41,072 bases of DNA from Actinomycetes bacterium. GTDB taxonomy: Bacteria > Actinomycetota > Actinomycetes > Actinomycetales > Cellulomonadaceae. Of this stretch, positions 16,733 to 24,240 are shown in pieces. Position 1 is the stretch's first letter. Each line of letters starts with the position of its first letter. The stretch is taken from assembly GCA_023428465.1 (NCBI GenBank), contig JAEYXM010000037.1, positions 1 to 41,072 on the forward strand, written 5' to 3'. Made by a program: the position numbers and the translations under genes. Below the pieces are notes generated by a model. That model had not been told where the DNA came from and ran no database searches. It saw nothing but the letters and a program-made list of their open reading frames with translations.

Positions 16733-16770
16733 CCTCAGCGGCGCAGGCCGGGTCCTCAGCGGCGCAGACC
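16733..16770. repeat. Short tandem duplication at the 3' end of the second methyltransferase-kinase gene
   Basis: CCTCAGCGGCGCAG occurs at 16733-16746 and again at 16754-16767 (21-nt period). On the minus strand the unit encodes the terminal LRR plus TGA stop. The copy at 16733 therefore lies after the present stop and carries a second stop, as if the gene end was duplicated in the 24-bp gap to the SLH gene. Confidence 0.8.
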
Positions 16771-18573
16771 GACGCGCCGCAGCACGCGCCCGACGACGCG
16801 GCGCACCCGCCGATCCAGTGTGCGGCTCAGGTCGTGTTCGAGGCGCTCGACCTGGGCCTGCATGCTGCGCAGCTTCTCATCGGTGAGGCTCAGCTCGGCG
16901 ACCGCCCGCTGCCACTGGCTGTCGAAGCGCTCGCCGCCCCGCACCTGCAGAAGGTCCTCCGTCATGACGGACCGCAGGTCGTCCGTGGAGCGGTGCCGCC
17001 GGTCGACCTCCGTGGCGCTGGTCGTGTTCACCGCAGCCTGGAAGAGGGACTCGGCGGTGACGAAGCGGTCGATCAGCGCATCGTCCAGCGTCAGGTCGAG
17101 GTCCGCGGCGAGCTCGTCCATGAGGTCGCGGACCGTGCGCGCCGGTGCCCCGACCTCCGGGCGCGTCATCGCGGCGATCCGCACGGCTGCCCAGAGCAGG
17201 CCGCGGACCAGCACGCAGTCGCGCGCGTAGCCCTGGACCCGCCACTCCTGGTCGACGACGACCAGCTCACCCGAGTCGCGCACGATGATGTTGTGCGGGA
17301 CGAGGTCGACCGGCGTCCAGTCCCCGTCGGGAACCAGCGCCGCCCACGACCGGAGGAGCTCTGCGCGCCGCTCGGGCTGCTGCACGGCCAGGTCGAGCAG
17401 CTCCGCGCCGAGGAGGACCTCCTCGGCGGCGGGCGGCTCGTGCCGGATCCCGGCGTCCGCGGCGGGCGCCGCGGCGTCGGGGTAGAGCCGACGGCGCTGC
17501 AGGACCGGGCCCGTCGGTCCTGCGAGGACCTCGGAGCGCACGGCGTAGCAGGACTGCCGCTCGGTGTTGAACATCAGCGCCAGGCGCTCCTGGGGCCACA
17601 GAGGAGCGCCCACCGCGGCGTCGCCGTTGGTGGCGAGGACGACGAAGGAGTTCACGAAGTCGCGCGCCACGCCCGCCTCGACGAGCGTGCGCCACAGCAT
17701 CGCCTCGTCAGCGAGCTGCAGGCGCGGGACCACCCAGTCGGGGCTGGGGAACTTGGGCAGCCGCGACGCGAGCTGGGGCGAGGCGTCGAACAGGGCGTCG
17801 GAGATCAGGACGCGTGGAAGCTTGTAGTCCGGGAAGGCGCCGAGCACCGTCTGCGGCGCCAGCCCGGCTCCCTGGAGGAGCTCGGCGAGCCCCGCACGCG
17901 AGAAGGTGCGCGCCGGGGACTTCAGTGCATAGTCCTCGAGCGAGTCGAACGGCCGGTTGGTGTGGTCCTCGCCCGCACCGGCGAAGTACTTCACGCCGAG
18001 CGCGTTCTCGATGGCCAGCACGAGGGTGCCGCCGGGCACCAGGACGGCCCGGATCTGCTCGAGAAAGTCCAGGTAGGGGCGCGGGTCCTTCGCGCCGTTG
18101 CCGACGTACTCCAGGACGCCCACGACGACGACGACGTCGTAGGTCGGCTCGGCGGGAACGTCGTCGAGCGTGCCGACGTACACCTGGACGTTCTCCAGGT
18201 CGCGCGTGCGGAGCCGGGCGACCGTGGCCCGCGCCTGCATCGGCTCGACGGAGTCCACCAGCCCGGCCCGCTCGCCGAGGTACCGCGTGATGGGGCCGCA
18301 CCCGCAGCCGATCTCGAGCACGCGCATGTCAGGGCGCAGGTCGACCGAGCGCAGGAGGTTCGCGCGGCCGGGCACGAGGGAGTACGACGTCGCCCAGTCC
18401 GTCGCCTGGTCGGCGAGCTCGCGCGACGACGACGACAGGTCCGTGGCGCCACCGACGATCTCGGCGAGCCGGCCCTCCGCGCCGTCCGCGTAGCCGAGAC
18501 CGGGCTCCGACAGGATGCGCAGGCCGGACGGGTCTCGGGTGCCGCGCGAGCGCAGGGGGGTGTCGCTGACCAC
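16756..18573 (-). CDS. Second methyltransferase / kinase-like / coiled-coil protein, WbdD-like
   Basis: A 605-residue paralogue of the 11776-13611 product. Methyltransferase motif I VLEIGCGCG (85-93), VVGVLEYVGNG (150-160) and PGGTLVLAIEN (180-190), then the shared LGAFPDYKLPRVLI region. The kinase-like tract VDLVPHNIIV...VVVDQEW places Asp423, Asn428 and Asp441 at the canonical +5/+13 spacing. As in the paralogue, an Arg run (LQRRRL, 358-363) sits where a beta-3 Lys might be. The C-terminal ~50 residues form a better coiled coil than in the first copy, then a strongly basic RRVRRVVGRVLRRVGLRR tail. GTG 18573 has GAGGAG about 5 nt upstream; longer in-frame extensions lack support. It is divergent from the orphan permease. 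Probable role: end-capping or terminal methylation of the exported glycan (inference). Confidence 0.72.
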   Translation of the reverse strand: MVSDTPLRSRGTRDPSGLRILSEPGLGYADGAEGRLAEIVGGATDLSSSSRELADQATDWATSYSLVPGRANLLRSVDLRPDMRVLEIGCGCGPITRYLGERAGLVDSVEPMQARATVARLRTRDLENVQVYVGTLDDVPAEPTYDVVVVVGVLEYVGNGAKDPRPYLDFLEQIRAVLVPGGTLVLAIENALGVKYFAGAGEDHTNRPFDSLEDYALKSPARTFSRAGLAELLQGAGLAPQTVLGAFPDYKLPRVLISDALFDASPQLASRLPKFPSPDWVVPRLQLADEAMLWRTLVEAGVARDFVNSFVVLATNGDAAVGAPLWPQERLALMFNTERQSCYAVRSEVLAGPTGPVLQRRRLYPDAAAPAADAGIRHEPPAAEEVLLGAELLDLAVQQPERRAELLRSWAALVPDGDWTPVDLVPHNIIVRDSGELVVVDQEWRVQGYARDCVLVRGLLWAAVRIAAMTRPEVGAPARTVRDLMDELAADLDLTLDDALIDRFVTAESLFQAAVNTTSATEVDRRHRSTDDLRSVMTEDLLQVRGGERFDSQWQRAVAELSLTDEKLRSMQAQVERLEHDLSRTLDRRVRRVVGRVLRRVGLRR

Positions 18574-18686
18574 GGGGTCTCCTCTCAGGTGCGACACACC
18601 GTACCGGTCGTGGGGACGGCTGGGCAGCGCGGCCGACGAACGGGCGGGACACTGGCCGGGCCGACCACGCGACCCCGCCGCCGGGA

Positions 18687-18692
18687 TACGAT
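18687..18692 (+). promoter_or_regulatory. Candidate -10 (TACGAT) for the orphan permease gene
   Basis: GGATACGATCC in the 151-bp divergent region contains TACGAT, 32 nt before the ATG at 18725. A -35 box is not evident. Confidence 0.3.
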
Positions 18693-18724
18693 CCGGTGCC
18701 AGGTCGTGCACGAGCGGAGGTCCC

Positions 18725-19633
18725 ATGGTCGAGACGGTTGCCGAGCGCCGGATGGCCGATCTCGCGACACAGCCGCTCGAGGCGGTCGGCCCGACGCCCG
18801 GCCTGTTCCGCGGCACCGTCGGCTCCGTCAAGGACATCTGGGCCCACCGCGAGCTGCTCGCACTGCTCGTCAAGCGCGAGCTCCGCGCCCGGTACAAGAA
18901 CAGCTCGCTCGGCTTCGTGTGGAGCATGCTCAAGCCGCTCGCCCAGCTGCTCGTGTACTACTTCGTCATCGGCGGCCTGATGAAGTTCGGGCAGAACGTG
19001 CCCGACTTCGGCATCTACATCTTCGCCGGCCTGACCGTGTGGACCATCTTCAACGAGATGGTCTCGGGCGGGACGGGGTCGGTCGTCGCCAACTCGGGCC
19101 TGGTCAAGAAGGTCTACCTGCCGCGGGAGGTCTTCCCCCTCAGCACGGTCGGCGCCTCCGTGGTGAACTTCGCGATCCAGCTGGGCATCCTCCTGGCGTT
19201 CACCGCGATCGCGGGCGCCTTCCCGACCAACGCACGCATCCTCTACGTGCCGCTGGGGCTGGCGTTGGTCATGACGTTCGGTTCCGCGCTCGCTCTGGTC
19301 CTGAGCGCGATCAACGTCTACATGCGCGACATGCAGCACCTGATCGAGATCGTGATGATGCTCATGTTCTGGGCGTCGCCGATCATCTACCCCTACTCCC
19401 TGGTGAACGAGAGCTTCGGCGGCACGTGGGTGCAGGAGCTCTACCTCGCCAACCCGGTGACGCTTGCCGTGCTCGCGTTCCAGCGGGGCACCTGGGTGCG
19501 CGGCGCCGACCAGCCGTTCCCGGATGAGATGGGCGTCCGGATCCTCGTGGCCACCGGCATCTGCGTGGTGCTCCTGTGGCTCTCCCAGCGCATCTTCGCC
19601 CGGGCCGAGGGCAACTTCGCACAGGAGCTGTAG
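18725..19633 (+). CDS. wzm: Wzm/TagG-type ABC-2 polysaccharide export permease (orphan)
   Basis: A 302-residue membrane protein with about six helices. KRELRARYKNSSLGFVWSML (the coupling region before helix 1), KKVYLPREVFPLSTVG and the end GNFAQEL are typical of polysaccharide/teichoic acid export permeases. GGAGG lies 4 nt before the ATG. No ATPase gene is adjacent; the unpaired Wzt at 10578 is the natural partner, with the two methyltransferase-kinase genes and the SLH pair lying between. It is paralogous to the permease at 36707 and shares the same last residues. Alone on its strand, it converges on the GT2 gene 16 bp downstream. Confidence 0.9.
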   Translation: MVETVAERRMADLATQPLEAVGPTPGLFRGTVGSVKDIWAHRELLALLVKRELRARYKNSSLGFVWSMLKPLAQLLVYYFVIGGLMKFGQNVPDFGIYIFAGLTVWTIFNEMVSGGTGSVVANSGLVKKVYLPREVFPLSTVGASVVNFAIQLGILLAFTAIAGAFPTNARILYVPLGLALVMTFGSALALVLSAINVYMRDMQHLIEIVMMLMFWASPIIYPYSLVNESFGGTWVQELYLANPVTLAVLAFQRGTWVRGADQPFPDEMGVRILVATGICVVLLWLSQRIFARAEGNFAQEL

Positions 19634-19649
19634 CCGGCTCCAGGCGGGT

Positions 19650-20621
19650 TCAGGCGGGGTCGACCGCGCCTGGCTGCACCGGTGCCGGACCCGATGCCCC
19701 GCGTCGAACACCACGCCACTTCTGCAGGTGGTAGGCAGGGTTCACCAGCGACCAGTACGCCTTGCGACGCCACGAGTACTCGCCGTCGCGCAGGATCGCG
19801 ACCTGGTCGCGGACGACGCCGCGCGCGACCATCCGGGCGACCACACCGATCGACGGCACGGCGACGTCGATGCCGACCTCGCGCAGGCCGCGGGTCTCCT
19901 CGACCATGCGGTCGTCGTACTCGCGCAGCGTCAGGTCGTTGGAGTGCACGACGACGCCGCGGGGCGCGTAGGCCTTCACGTACCCCGCCGCGACGAGGTC
20001 CCGGCCGAGCAGCTGGTCCTCCGCGTAGGACACGTCGCGGTAGGGCACCGGTCCCGTGAGCACCTCGCGCAGGGCCGCGGAGTTCGCGTCCGAGTAGAAC
20101 GTGATCGCGTTGCGCACTCCTTCGGACTGCACGAAGTCGTCCTCGTAGAAGAGAGACGTGCCGAAGTCGGGCCCGAAGCCCGCGAACACGGACCGGATCT
20201 CGTACTTCAGCAGCGGGAAGCACCAGGGCCGGGCGACCTGCTTGCCCATGACAGCCGCGACCTTGTCGTTCAGCTCGAACGGCTTGAGCATCTCGTAGAG
20301 CCACCGGTCGTGCGCCGGGACGGCGTCGTGCGTGAGGTAGACGACGACCCGCCCACGCGCGAGGTGCGCCGCGAGCCCTCGGGTGCGGCCGTGGCCGAAC
20401 TCGCTGTTGGGGATGACGTGCAGCCGGACCTCGGGGTGCGCGGCCACGATGTCGAGCGTCCGGTCGGTCGACCCGGAGTCGATGACGAGAACCTCGAACG
20501 CCCCATCGAACCGCTGGCACTCGAGCGCGGTGAGGATGTCCTCGAGGTACCGCTCGCCGTTGTACGTCAGGATCGCGACGGTCGCGGCGAGCTCGCCGGG
20601 AGCCGGTGCCTCCTGGCTCAT
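19650..20621 (-). CDS. GT2 glycosyltransferase, rhamnosyltransferase-like
   Basis: A 323-residue cytoplasmic GT-A enzyme. VAILTYNGERYLEDIL near residue 15, VIDSGSTDRTLDIV, then SEFGHGRTRGLAA and VVYLTHDAVP are the set seen in dTDP-rhamnose transferases of the WsaC/RfbF type (usual form LTQDAxP; here His replaces Gln). YAEDQLLGRDL is the conserved ED region. The C-terminal basic region (DGEYSWRRKAYWSLVNPAYHLQKW) probably touches the membrane. The ATG overlaps the TGA of the epimerase gene (ATGA). Last gene of a three-gene minus-strand operon. Confidence 0.85.
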   Translation of the reverse strand: MSQEAPAPGELAATVAILTYNGERYLEDILTALECQRFDGAFEVLVIDSGSTDRTLDIVAAHPEVRLHVIPNSEFGHGRTRGLAAHLARGRVVVYLTHDAVPAHDRWLYEMLKPFELNDKVAAVMGKQVARPWCFPLLKYEIRSVFAGFGPDFGTSLFYEDDFVQSEGVRNAITFYSDANSAALREVLTGPVPYRDVSYAEDQLLGRDLVAAGYVKAYAPRGVVVHSNDLTLREYDDRMVEETRGLREVGIDVAVPSIGVVARMVARGVVRDQVAILRDGEYSWRRKAYWSLVNPAYHLQKWRGVRRGASGPAPVQPGAVDPA

Positions 20622-21541
20622 CGCTGCTCCCTGATCTCGTCCCACGTGCGGCGGATGCCGTCGGTCAGGGGCGTCATCGGCCGGGTGCCGAACTCTGCGG
20701 TGAACCGCGCCGTGTCGAGCGTGACGTGGTCCACGAAGGTCGGCGGGGTCGGGGCGTGGCGCACCTCCGGCTCGACTCCGGTGGCCTCGGCGATGCACGC
20801 CAGGAGGTCGGTCAACGAGGTGCCCTCACCGCTGCCGAGGTTGTACAGGTCCTGGGCGGTGCCGCGCGTGACGGCGTCAGCCACCATCTCGGCCATGTCG
20901 GCGACGTACATGTAGTCGCGGACCATCGTGCCGTCGCCGAAGACCGTGATCGGCTGACCGAGCGCGATGCGGCGCAGGAAGATCGGGATGACGCCCTGGC
21001 GCTTCGCCGGGTTCTGCCGCGGTCCGTAGGGGTTGGAGATGCGGAACACCGTGGAGTCCAGGCCGCGCTTGCGCCGGAAGTAGCGCAGGTACCCCTCGAT
21101 GGCCTGCTTGCCGATGGCGTACGGCGACACGGGGACCGTCAGGTCCTCCTCGCGGAAGACCGTGCCGTCCTGGTCGCCGTAGATCGCCCCGCCGGTCGAG
21201 GCGAAGACCACATGCCCGACGCCCGCGTCCGCGCACGCCTCGAACAGCTGCACGCTCGACATGATGTTCGTGCGGATGTCGAGCGTCGGGTCGTCCTCCG
21301 CGCTCGCCGGGTCCGTCGTCGACAGGAAGTGCAGGACGACGTCGCGCCCCGCCACGGCCGAGCGCAGGTCCGCGGTGTTGAGGAAGTCCCCGCTGATCGC
21401 CTCGATGCCGGGCTCGACGAACTGCGGTGCGAGGACGCCGAAGCGGTCGAACGCGGCGACGGTGTGCCCGCGCCGGGCCAGGGCGTCCGCGACGTGCGAG
21501 CCGAGGAAGCCGTTCCCGCCGATCACGAGGGCGTCAGCCAC
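20618..21541 (-). CDS. NAD-dependent sugar epimerase, GalE-like
   Basis: A 307-residue extended SDR. VIGGNGFLGSH is the NAD-binding motif, STGGAIYG holds the active-site Ser/Thr region, and YAIGKQAIEGYL gives the Tyr-x3-Lys pair. Consistent with a UDP-hexose 4-epimerase or a related nucleotide-sugar epimerase; the substrate is not fixed by sequence. GTG 21541 overlaps the stop of the upstream GT4 gene by 8 nt and the stop overlaps the downstream GT2 ATG, so all three are coupled. It supplies a sugar donor to its neighbours (inference). Confidence 0.84.
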   Translation of the reverse strand: MADALVIGGNGFLGSHVADALARRGHTVAAFDRFGVLAPQFVEPGIEAISGDFLNTADLRSAVAGRDVVLHFLSTTDPASAEDDPTLDIRTNIMSSVQLFEACADAGVGHVVFASTGGAIYGDQDGTVFREEDLTVPVSPYAIGKQAIEGYLRYFRRKRGLDSTVFRISNPYGPRQNPAKRQGVIPIFLRRIALGQPITVFGDGTMVRDYMYVADMAEMVADAVTRGTAQDLYNLGSGEGTSLTDLLACIAEATGVEPEVRHAPTPPTFVDHVTLDTARFTAEFGTRPMTPLTDGIRRTWDEIREQR

Positions 21542-22793
21542 GCGCGAAGTCCTCCAGAGCCTTCACGAATCGTGCGCCGGACGCGTCCCACCCTCCGTCG
21601 CCCACGCTCGCCGCCGCCGCGGCCGCGTGCGCGGCGAGGTCGGGACGCGAGAGGACCTCGTCCATCCGGCGGGCGAGGGCTGCCGGGGTCGGCTCGGAGT
21701 ACTCGATGAACGGGTTGTCGGTGACCAGCCGGTTGTTCTGGCCCTCGTTGAGCACGGGGACCACCCCCGCGGCGAGCAGCTCCAGGGGCAGGAGGGACAG
21801 GTTCGTCAGCGACAGGACGAGCCCGACACCACACCTGTTGTACAGCTCGTTGAGCTGGTTGGTCTTCATGGCTGCGTGGTCCACGTGCGGGAACGGGATG
21901 TCGTACGCCGAGACGTCCCAGCCGGCCAGGTGGATGGTCACGTCGGGCCGCAGCTCGACGAGGCGCTCGAGGGCCATCAGCCCGAGCTCGAACCCGCGCC
22001 GCGCGGTGACGGGCCGCGCGTAGAAGAAGACCTCGTCGCGTGCCCCGGTATTGGTCAGGTGGTAGGTGCTCGTGTCGGCGGCGAACCCGAACGACGCCGT
22101 GCGCATCCCGTACTCACGGGCGAGCATCGTGGCCAGCCAGTCCCCCGCCGTGATGCCGTGGAACCCGAACCGGTAGGTGTTCTCGGCGAGGGTGTGCTCC
22201 GAGCCCACGGGGTAGAAGCCCGGCTCGAAGTCCTGGACGAAGTACGCGCGCTTGGCGAGCGACGGGTCGCGGAACGCCGGGTACGCGGTCTCCCACCCGG
22301 TGGCCACGATCACGTCCGTGCCGGGGTCGACGCCGCCGTCGTACATGCGGAACGTCGCGTCCACGTTCGGGTAGGACGGCGACGAGGCCAGCATCTCCTG
22401 GACGCGCACCGGGTCGACCGCCCGGTCGAAGGAGTCGTACAGGTAGACGGTCACCTCGTGACCTGCGGACTCGAGGTACGTGATGAACCGGAAGATGTTC
22501 TGGTGCCCGCCGCTGCTCTCACCCGGCGGGTGCATGATCCACGCCGTGCGCAGCGACTCGTTGACCACCGTCCGGGGGTCCGCCTGCCAGGGGGCCGGCG
22601 TCGTCCAGTCGACGGCGACCGCGTCCTCCCAGCGGACGAGGAGCTGCGGTCGCACCTTGTCGCCGGTGTTGCGGCGCTCCAGACGGTCCACCGCTCGCCG
22701 GAAGAGGACGAGGAGCACCCCGGTGACGCCACGCGTGCGCATGATCCGCAGCGCACGCCTCAGCGCAGATGGCATCCTCAGCCTCTCGATCAC
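21534..22793 (-). CDS. GT4 glycosyltransferase, WsaF-like
   Basis: A 419-residue protein. After a basic N-terminus, SSGGHQNIFRFITYLES starts the first Rossmann lobe, VQDFEPGFYPVGSE follows, and the donor lobe carries RRGFELGLMALERL and LSLLPLELLAAGVVPV. These are characteristic of the WsaF rhamnosyltransferase group of S-layer glycan and rhamnan clusters (by-eye family match). GTG 22793 has GAGGG six bases upstream. ATG 22775 has GAGAGG six bases upstream and is a fair alternative, six residues shorter. First gene of the operon; a TAGGCT hexamer lies 22 nt before the GTG. Confidence 0.83.
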   Translation of the reverse strand: MIERLRMPSALRRALRIMRTRGVTGVLLVLFRRAVDRLERRNTGDKVRPQLLVRWEDAVAVDWTTPAPWQADPRTVVNESLRTAWIMHPPGESSGGHQNIFRFITYLESAGHEVTVYLYDSFDRAVDPVRVQEMLASSPSYPNVDATFRMYDGGVDPGTDVIVATGWETAYPAFRDPSLAKRAYFVQDFEPGFYPVGSEHTLAENTYRFGFHGITAGDWLATMLAREYGMRTASFGFAADTSTYHLTNTGARDEVFFYARPVTARRGFELGLMALERLVELRPDVTIHLAGWDVSAYDIPFPHVDHAAMKTNQLNELYNRCGVGLVLSLTNLSLLPLELLAAGVVPVLNEGQNNRLVTDNPFIEYSEPTPAALARRMDEVLSRPDLAAHAAAAAASVGDGGWDASGARFVKALEDFARG

Positions 22794-22815
22794 GGGTGTC
22801 CCTCGGGCGAACGAC

Positions 22816-22821
22816 AGCCTA
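22816..22821 (-). promoter_or_regulatory. Candidate -10 (TAGGCT) for the GT4-epimerase-GT2 operon
   Basis: TAGGCT on the minus strand, 22 nt before GTG 22793, would give a leader of about 16 nt that still contains the GAGGG ribosome site. No good -35. The rest of the 245-bp divergent gap (to 23038) holds no recognisable gene. Confidence 0.35.
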
Positions 22822-23038
22822 CCCAGGAGAAGAGGCCGGTCGGGTCCGTGCCCGCCTGGCGCAACGCCCGCAGACCTGCTCGCGCGTGACCGACAGCCTC
22901 CGCGCTTGCGGCACACTGGTGCACCATGTGGTCCCTCATCGCCCTGAGACCCCGAGCGGCGGTGCACCGCGGCGCCGTCCGCCTGCCGACCTCCGGGCGT
23001 CCGCCGGGCGCACCTGCCCGCCGGGTGAGCGCACGCGC

Positions 23039-24172
23039 ATGACGACTGCCACAGCAGCGACGGCGAGCACCGACGCTCCCCCCGCCCCGGTCCCCGCAGC
23101 GAGCCTCGGGCGCTGGACGGGCAGGCAGCTCGACCCGCGCGACAACAGCCTGAACCTCGTGCGCCTCGTCCTCGCCGCGTCCGTCCTGGTGCACCACGCC
23201 TACCCCCTCGGCGGCTTCGAAGGGCATCCGGAGCTCCTGAACACGCGGCTGGGCGGCTGGGCGGTCTTCGGGTTCTTCTGCGTCAGCGGCTACCTGATCA
23301 CCGGGAGTCGCCAGACCAAGGACCTCGGCTCCTACCTCGTCCACCGGGCGGCCCGCATCTACCCGGCCTTCTGGGTCTGCCTGGTGGTCGTGGCGCTCGT
23401 GTTCGCTCCTGTCGAGTACTTGGTGAGCCGCGGCACCCTGGACGGGTTCCTGACCGGCGGGCCCGTTCCGCCGCTCGACCACATCGTCAGCAACCTGACG
23501 CTCCGGATCGGCTCGTACCAGGTCGGCGAGACCCTCGCGGACAACCCCTACCCGTACGCGTGGAACGGGTCGCTGTGGACCCTCTACTACGAGTTCGTCT
23601 GCTACATCATGATCGCCCTGTGCGCGGCTACCGCGTGGTGGCGACGCACGTGGCTGGTGCCCGCCGTCGGGTTCGCCGCGAGCGTCGCGTGGTTCGCGCT
23701 CTGGCCCTCGCTGGGTGTGTACATCGGGCAGGACGCCGATGTCGCGAACCTGTCGTCGCTGCTGCCGTTCTTCCTCGGCGGTGCCTTGGTGCATTCACTG
23801 CGGTCCCGTCTCCCGCTGCACTGGGCAGGTGCCCTGGTCGCCACGGCGATCACCTGCGCCGCTGCCCTCCTGCAACCCCTCTGGGGCCTTCAGCTGGCTG
23901 CCCCCTTCTTCACCTACGCGCTGCTGTGGGTCGGCTCTGCCGTACGCTCCCCTCGCTGGTTCCAGCGCAACGACCTCTCCTACGGGGTGTACATCTACGC
24001 GTTCCCGGTCCAGCAGCTCCTCGCCGCGCTGGGTGCGGCGAGGTGGGGCCTGTGGCCCTACATGGGACTGACCGTCCTGGTCACGGTTCCGCTCGCGGCA
24101 GCCAGCTGGTACCTCGTCGAGCGCCCGGTGATGCGCCGGGTCAGGCGGCAGCCGCGAAGGTCGCAGAGGTGA
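23039..24172 (+). CDS. Acyltransferase-3 family membrane O-acyltransferase (first of three)
   Basis: A 377-residue protein with about ten membrane helices. NLVRLVLAASVLVHHAYPLGG has the conserved Arg and the essential His of the family, and FFCVSGYLITGSRQT and HRAARIYPAFW are the next family blocks. Such proteins transfer acetyl or other acyl groups to surface sugars. The ribosome site for ATG 23039 is weak (GGTGAG, 10 nt). Its stop overlaps a 23-codon micro-ORF as GTGA. Likely decorates the glycan made here; position and acyl group cannot be told. Confidence 0.87.
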   Translation: MTTATAATASTDAPPAPVPAASLGRWTGRQLDPRDNSLNLVRLVLAASVLVHHAYPLGGFEGHPELLNTRLGGWAVFGFFCVSGYLITGSRQTKDLGSYLVHRAARIYPAFWVCLVVVALVFAPVEYLVSRGTLDGFLTGGPVPPLDHIVSNLTLRIGSYQVGETLADNPYPYAWNGSLWTLYYEFVCYIMIALCAATAWWRRTWLVPAVGFAASVAWFALWPSLGVYIGQDADVANLSSLLPFFLGGALVHSLRSRLPLHWAGALVATAITCAAALLQPLWGLQLAAPFFTYALLWVGSAVRSPRWFQRNDLSYGVYIYAFPVQQLLAALGAARWGLWPYMGLTVLVTVPLAAASWYLVERPVMRRVRRQPRRSQR

Positions 24173-24240
24173 GCACCATGAGGACGAGACGGCCCGGGAC
24201 GGCGCCCCGCCGACGCCGACGCCGGGGTGCGGTCTCGTGA
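24169..24240 (+). CDS. Arginine-rich micro-ORF coupling two acyltransferase genes
   Basis: A 23-codon frame whose GTG overlaps the stop of the first acyltransferase (GTGA) and whose TGA overlaps the GTG of the second (GTGA). An inner ATG at 24178 has a good ribosome site (AGAGGTGAG, 24165-24173) and would give a 20-residue peptide with nine Arg, six of them consecutive. It is probably a translational bridge across a 64-nt gap rather than a functional peptide, but an Arg-sensitive leader cannot be excluded. It could also be chance. Confidence 0.4.
   Translation: MSTMRTRRPGTAPRRRRRRGAVS

Noticed and set aside
16834..19527. 897-codon plus-strand frame antisense to the second methyltransferase-kinase
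   Set aside because: His/Arg/Val-rich shadow composition and no motifs; the minus-strand gene is clear.
22769..23038. N-terminal extension of the first acyltransferase to 22769
   Set aside because: It would overlap the divergent GT4 start and the candidate promoter, and is Arg/Pro-rich; the family motif starts about 35 residues after ATG 23039.
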